NCBI GenBank assembly: GCA_036939975.1
Contig: JALLPB010000283.1
Location: forward strand, 1-18,396
From: Cyclostephanos tholiformis
Lineage: Eukaryota > Bacillariophyta > Thalassiosirophyceae > Thalassiosirales > Thalassiosiraceae
DNA: 18,396 nt
Reading direction: 5' to 3'
Shown here one piece after another: positions 15,049 through 18,396 of the stretch. The notes beneath the pieces are model-generated. The model was not told the DNA's origin. It ran no database searches and worked only from the letters and a program-made list of their open reading frames with translations. Made by a program: the position numbers and the translations under genes. Position 1 is the first letter of the stretch. The number at the start of each line of letters is the position of its first letter.

Positions 15049-17136
15049 ATGTCGGCGATGATCTTCTCCGCCGACCTAGTTCGCCTCCTCGACGAGGGAA
15101 CACGGTGTCGACTCCCACCCACCCACGTCGGCGTGCGACGGGTCCGCGATGCACCGACGACGACGCGACGACGAGGGGAGGGGGGGGGGGAGGGCGAGGG
15201 CGTCGTCTCGGGGGGTGGAGAACGGATGAGATATGCCGGAGACGATTGCGATGACGACGCGTGGGGTGCGCCGAGCGACGTCGCGGCGACCGACCGCGAC
15301 GACGAGGCGTGCCCGCATCCTCGCCGCGCGCGTGGTGAGGACGACGACGTGGTAGACGACGACTGCGATGTCCGAGCGGCGGCTGGAGAGGATGGAGGGA
15401 GGGTATCGTCGGCCTTAGCCTCGGCCTCGACTTCGTCGTCATCGGCAGCGGCGGCGATAATATACAGAGTGATAGATCCCGAATCCGGTCGCGAGCGTCG
15501 GATGACGAGCCGGGAGAAGAAGGAACTCAAATTCCGCATGAAGATGGAGTCTCGTGATGCGAGCAGGGAGGAGAAGAGAAGGCTACACGAGCAGAGGATA
15601 CGGGATGCAAAGAGGGGAAAGGCGGAGCGACTGCGATCGAAGAGGATGGTGGCATGGAGGCGGCAGACGCCGATGGGCAACGAACGATATCATGAAGTGG
15701 AGGAGGAGATGAAGACTGACTCGACTGATACAATTCAAATGTACGCTCGGACGACTGAGGACGACGGGATGGGTGGGGGCATGATAACAACCAAGTCGGT
15801 TGGCTCATTTCGGGGGACGGATCCCTCGACGCGGTGGAGGAGGGACCACAACGGTGAACGCGGACCGGCGTCGTCGTCCGAAAAGGGCCATGCAAACGAC
15901 AAATACGACGCAGCGACATTTACGTCGAACGATCTGACTTACGTGTCTTCGACAAAGGGGGCACAGGACGCCGAATATCACGATGCGGGAGGATCGTCGT
16001 CATTCAACGCTCCCGTTGTTCGCGATGTCCCACCTTCGAACGTCGTGGGGGGGAGGAGGTTCCTTCCCCCCGCGATGCTCACACCGGCCGCGACGCTTGT
16101 GGCGATGGACCTGGGATTGCTCGCCCCTCCGCCGCCGCCGTCTTCGTCGTCGTCGCTCCTCCCTCGGCGCAATGGTTGCGATGAAATGCTAGCAATTAAA
16201 ACCGTGATGGATATTTCATTGTCCTCAGAGTGGGCACGGCGATTGCAACAGTCCATGATACCCGCCGAGACGACGAGGGCAGGGGAGGACATCCGCCCAA
16301 TGGCGTACCGTCTGGTTCCTGAGCCGTGGAGGAGGCTGTGTCCGGATTCGCTGTGGACGGCAACTCCAGTGGCTACGTCGTCTTCTTACTCGTGCAAGAA
16401 TGTGGACGAAGGAGGGGCGACGATGCGGTCGAGGCAGCGCGTCGGCTGCCCGGAGGGGAAGGGGGCAGGCGGCTCACCGGGAGGGGTAGAGGAGGACGAA
16501 TCAACTCGCGTGGTCGAAGAGGAAGCTGGCATCGCGGCTTGCCGCCGTCCTTCGGCGCTCCTCCGCATACGCGATCCGTCGTCGTTTTCGACCTACGACG
16601 AGGACGCATACGCCGTGATAGGTCACCTGCATCGGCATTCCCGACTCCACATCGCGTGCGGCGCGGCGTTCGGGTGCGACTTCCTACTGTATGATGGACG
16701 ACGGGAGGACAGGCATTCCTTCGCTGGATTGCGCATCTACTCGATTGGCCGTCAACGTCACGGCGACGGGGATGGCGAAAATGACGATAGTTACAAATCG
16801 GGCGGCAAAGACGACGACCACGATGAATACAACGACGCGAGCGGCGCGGGGAAGGAAGGCGGGATCTTGAGATTTCCCATGCCGTCGGCGTACGACATGG
16901 CCAGCCAAGTTCGAATTTTGAACACGGCGCGTAAGATCGCCCTTGTCGCGATGGTGGTGAGAGATAGACGACAAGGAAATAGTGGAAATAATGCCTCGGC
17001 GTTGACCGCTCGTATCGCGATTGTGGACTTGGCATTGGAAAAGGTCTTAACAGCACACGCGCACGTTAGGAAGGGAACTACGACGAAGCGACGAAGTGAG
17101 GAAGATGCCGCTAGCGGCCTTGCGAGGAAGAAATGA
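15049..17136 (+). CDS. SEN34: tRNA-splicing endonuclease catalytic subunit, SEN34-like
   Basis: The product cleaves pre-tRNA at an intron splice site as part of the heterotetrameric SEN complex. It has 695 residues from the ATG at 15049; the frame is open slightly upstream but has no earlier ATG. The N-terminus (MSAMIFSADLVRLLDEG) and the later LPPAMLTPAATLVAMDLGLL resemble the split N-terminal domain of Sen34. Between them lie about 300 residues of low-complexity and basic helical sequence (around 150-210, with REKKELKFRMKMESRD). The C-terminal nuclease domain begins near YAVIGHLHRH and contains GCDFLLYDG with Y548, H556 eight residues later, and K629 in NTARK. This Tyr-His-Lys triad has the Sen34/Sen2 Tyr-to-His spacing. 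His to Lys is 73 residues instead of about 31, because of a Gly/Asp-rich insertion at roughly 567-600. The tail is basic (KKRR-like). Sen2 is the main alternative; the N-terminal segments favour Sen34. The nuclease-family call is firmer than the subunit call. Confidence 0.7.
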   Translation: MSAMIFSADLVRLLDEGTRCRLPPTHVGVRRVRDAPTTTRRRGEGGGEGEGVVSGGGERMRYAGDDCDDDAWGAPSDVAATDRDDEACPHPRRARGEDDDVVDDDCDVRAAAGEDGGRVSSALASASTSSSSAAAAIIYRVIDPESGRERRMTSREKKELKFRMKMESRDASREEKRRLHEQRIRDAKRGKAERLRSKRMVAWRRQTPMGNERYHEVEEEMKTDSTDTIQMYARTTEDDGMGGGMITTKSVGSFRGTDPSTRWRRDHNGERGPASSSEKGHANDKYDAATFTSNDLTYVSSTKGAQDAEYHDAGGSSSFNAPVVRDVPPSNVVGGRRFLPPAMLTPAATLVAMDLGLLAPPPPPSSSSSLLPRRNGCDEMLAIKTVMDISLSSEWARRLQQSMIPAETTRAGEDIRPMAYRLVPEPWRRLCPDSLWTATPVATSSSYSCKNVDEGGATMRSRQRVGCPEGKGAGGSPGGVEEDESTRVVEEEAGIAACRRPSALLRIRDPSSFSTYDEDAYAVIGHLHRHSRLHIACGAAFGCDFLLYDGRREDRHSFAGLRIYSIGRQRHGDGDGENDDSYKSGGKDDDHDEYNDASGAGKEGGILRFPMPSAYDMASQVRILNTARKIALVAMVVRDRRQGNSGNNASALTARIAIVDLALEKVLTAHAHVRKGTTTKRRSEEDAASGLARKK

Positions 17137-17199
17137 TGAGTGGTAGACAATTCATTAGACTTACTTCCTTTGTAGAACAATGACAACATACAACATCTA

Positions 17200-17712
17200 C
17201 TACACGATGCCCCATCCCGACATCGTTAGGGATGACATAGAAAGCGTCGTCACGAGCACAAGATAGGCGATCCCGCTGGTCATCGACAAACGGTGCAGAG
17301 ACACTAAGGTTACTCCAGCAAGTGCACCGATTAAGACATCCAAAGGTGCAGCATTTTTGTGATACCTCGGCAAATGGTGCCACTGGGCGAGCAACATCAT
17401 ATTGTAATTTATTATGACTGCAGAAAGTGCGAGCATTGCACCCAAGAGGGTCCAGAAAGCGAAGGTGTAAAACGTCAACTTCTCAGCATCCATGTCTCCG
17501 CATTTCATGCAGTGTAACAGTGAGCGGATGTAAGCACCCGCAAACAAATCAGCTGTCAGCAAGAGGATGAAAATGTCCAAGAAGCTCGAAACCACTACGA
17601 GGTCACCGCGAAAAGCCACGCTGGCAAACCATCGGATGGTGTTTCCGTTATCCAGGTAAATGAAGCAAAAACTGTCGCTAGCACGAGGATCGGGATAGAG
17701 TCTAGGGCACAT
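17200..17712 (-). CDS. Four-segment membrane protein, unknown
   Basis: This frame encodes 170 residues. Hydrophobic segments lie at about 38-60, 80-108, 122-140 and 146-169, with a CMKCGDMDAEKL motif between the first two. I recognise no family. Its ATG overlaps the end of the upstream ORF (ATGTGCCCTAG), and an in-frame TGA directly precedes the ATG. Overlapping ORFs on one strand are unusual for separate nuclear genes. The two may instead be exons of one gene with an undetected intron, or one gene split by a frameshift. It faces the SEN34-like gene tail to tail, 63 bp apart. Confidence 0.5.
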   Translation of the reverse strand: MCPRLYPDPRASDSFCFIYLDNGNTIRWFASVAFRGDLVVVSSFLDIFILLLTADLFAGAYIRSLLHCMKCGDMDAEKLTFYTFAFWTLLGAMLALSAVIINYNMMLLAQWHHLPRYHKNAAPLDVLIGALAGVTLVSLHRLSMTSGIAYLVLVTTLSMSSLTMSGWGIV

Positions 17713-18310
17713 TCAATCTTTGGTTCAGGATCGCAATCAGGTCTAGGTTGGATGCTTTATTTCGTTGTTCATTTGGCTGTGAATGAGAATTTGTCCTCGC
17801 TGTTGTAACTTCGTCAGTGGTAGATTTAAACATAATGATGCTGAATGCAACCAGCAAACCAAGGGCTAAAATTGCAGTCGCTTCATTCCTGCGAAGTCTT
17901 GATGTATTTCCTATATCATGCAATAATGACCGTCCAGCACGAACACTGCTCTGAAGAAATGTGGGAAAAGAGTGTATGGGGCGTTGCCATGCCAGACAGA
18001 AAACATCAGAGGTGAACCATTCGCTGCAGACGCCACATTTATAAGGGCAAGCGTGATGCATGAATTCGGGGATGAGATTACACTGCCCATTGCTCTGACC
18101 ACGTGGGGTCACCGCCCAATCATGGTATTGTGTTGAGAGGTCATAACATCGGCTTGTCTTTATGGAATAAATTTTGTCTGATGATGTTGTTACAATGATG
18201 TCTAGTAGTAAGACTCCTTTGGAGTTGGGAATTTTTTCGTCGAATCGCATGGCACCGGGGAACCTATCCAAGACTTCCTTTTTTTCTAAAAATTTACTGT
18301 CTAAAAACAT
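17702..18310 (-). CDS. ShK-like Cys-rich protein with one membrane segment
   Basis: This frame encodes 202 residues. Residues 55-95 resemble a ShKT domain: C55, D57, W65-A66, C77, M84, C88, C92 and C95 fall at the family's usual spacing, but the second Cys is Tyr (Y62). ShKT modules are small disulphide-bonded domains found in secreted or membrane proteins, in algae often beside prolyl hydroxylases or proteases; no enzyme is visible here. A membrane segment lies at about 143-161. No signal peptide is seen at the ATG (18310). AG-ending acceptor-like sites (TTTTTAG) nearby suggest the true 5' exon may lie beyond the right edge. See the overlapping downstream ORF for a possible continuation. Confidence 0.5.
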   Translation of the reverse strand: MFLDSKFLEKKEVLDRFPGAMRFDEKIPNSKGVLLLDIIVTTSSDKIYSIKTSRCYDLSTQYHDWAVTPRGQSNGQCNLIPEFMHHACPYKCGVCSEWFTSDVFCLAWQRPIHSFPTFLQSSVRAGRSLLHDIGNTSRLRRNEATAILALGLLVAFSIIMFKSTTDEVTTARTNSHSQPNEQRNKASNLDLIAILNQRLNVP

Positions 18311-18396
18311 TAAATTGCTGTATATTCAATTTTAACGTTTTGGTCATTCACTGCGATGCACCATCACAACTTAAACTTCACCTATCTGTCTCAGAA
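18311..18396. other. Right edge, upstream of the ShK-like ORF
   Basis: This short AT-rich stretch holds either the 5' UTR and promoter of the minus-strand gene or an intron leading to an exon outside the window. Nothing else is visible. Confidence 0.4.

Noticed and set aside
15006..15680. 224-residue minus-strand open frame
   Set aside because: It is a shadow of the SEN34-like gene, with Ser/Arg runs mirrored from GAC/CGA tracts.
16373..17056. 227-residue minus-strand open frame
   Set aside because: It is antisense to the endonuclease domain, which carries the catalytic triad on the plus strand.

Overview
The window looks like nuclear DNA of a photosynthetic stramenopile, most likely a diatom. 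The evidence is: genes on both strands; spliceosomal GT-AG introns in two genes; eukaryote-only families (MRE11, a longin R-SNARE, a tRNA-splicing endonuclease subunit, a PH-domain membrane protein); a bipartite plastid-targeting leader with an ASAFAP-like motif (A22-R-A|F25-A-F) on one protein; and long TCG/GAC-encoded Ser, Asp, Glu and Gly runs. No RNA gene, intact transposon or CRISPR array was recognised.

Layout, left to right. 436-2514 (+) is a single-exon 692-residue protein with a possible DUF218/YdcF-like domain. It converges on 2816-5647 (-), a 943-residue protein with four membrane segments in an Orai-like arrangement, a beta-rich middle domain and a C-terminal PH domain. 5648-7408 holds no intact gene, but about 6209-6975 (+) contains a broken relic: a 23-residue charged repeat followed by a PDZ-like domain, interrupted by stops and frameshifts. 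7409-10881 (-) is MRE11, with at least six introns and an in-frame TAA near its C-terminal region that is either removed by a further intron or truncates the protein. MRE11 is divergent from 11245-13410 (+), an unrecognised acidic protein predicted to enter the plastid. That gene converges on 13581-14678 (-), a two-exon VAMP7-type longin R-SNARE. This in turn is divergent from 15049-17136 (+), a tRNA-splicing endonuclease catalytic subunit resembling SEN34. At the right end (-) lie two overlapping reading frames: a ShK-like Cys-rich membrane protein (17702-18310, possibly incomplete at its 5' end) and a four-segment membrane protein (17200-17712).

The genes do not form an obvious pathway: DNA repair, tRNA splicing, membrane fusion, possible ion transport and a plastid protein sit side by side, as is usual for compact diatom chromosomes. 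No clearly new multi-gene system is visible. The most unusual single items are the Orai-like/PH fusion, the R-SNARE with Asn where the ionic-layer Arg should be, the TAA inside MRE11, the decayed repeat/PDZ gene, and the ShK-like module with a missing cysteine overlapping a second membrane ORF.
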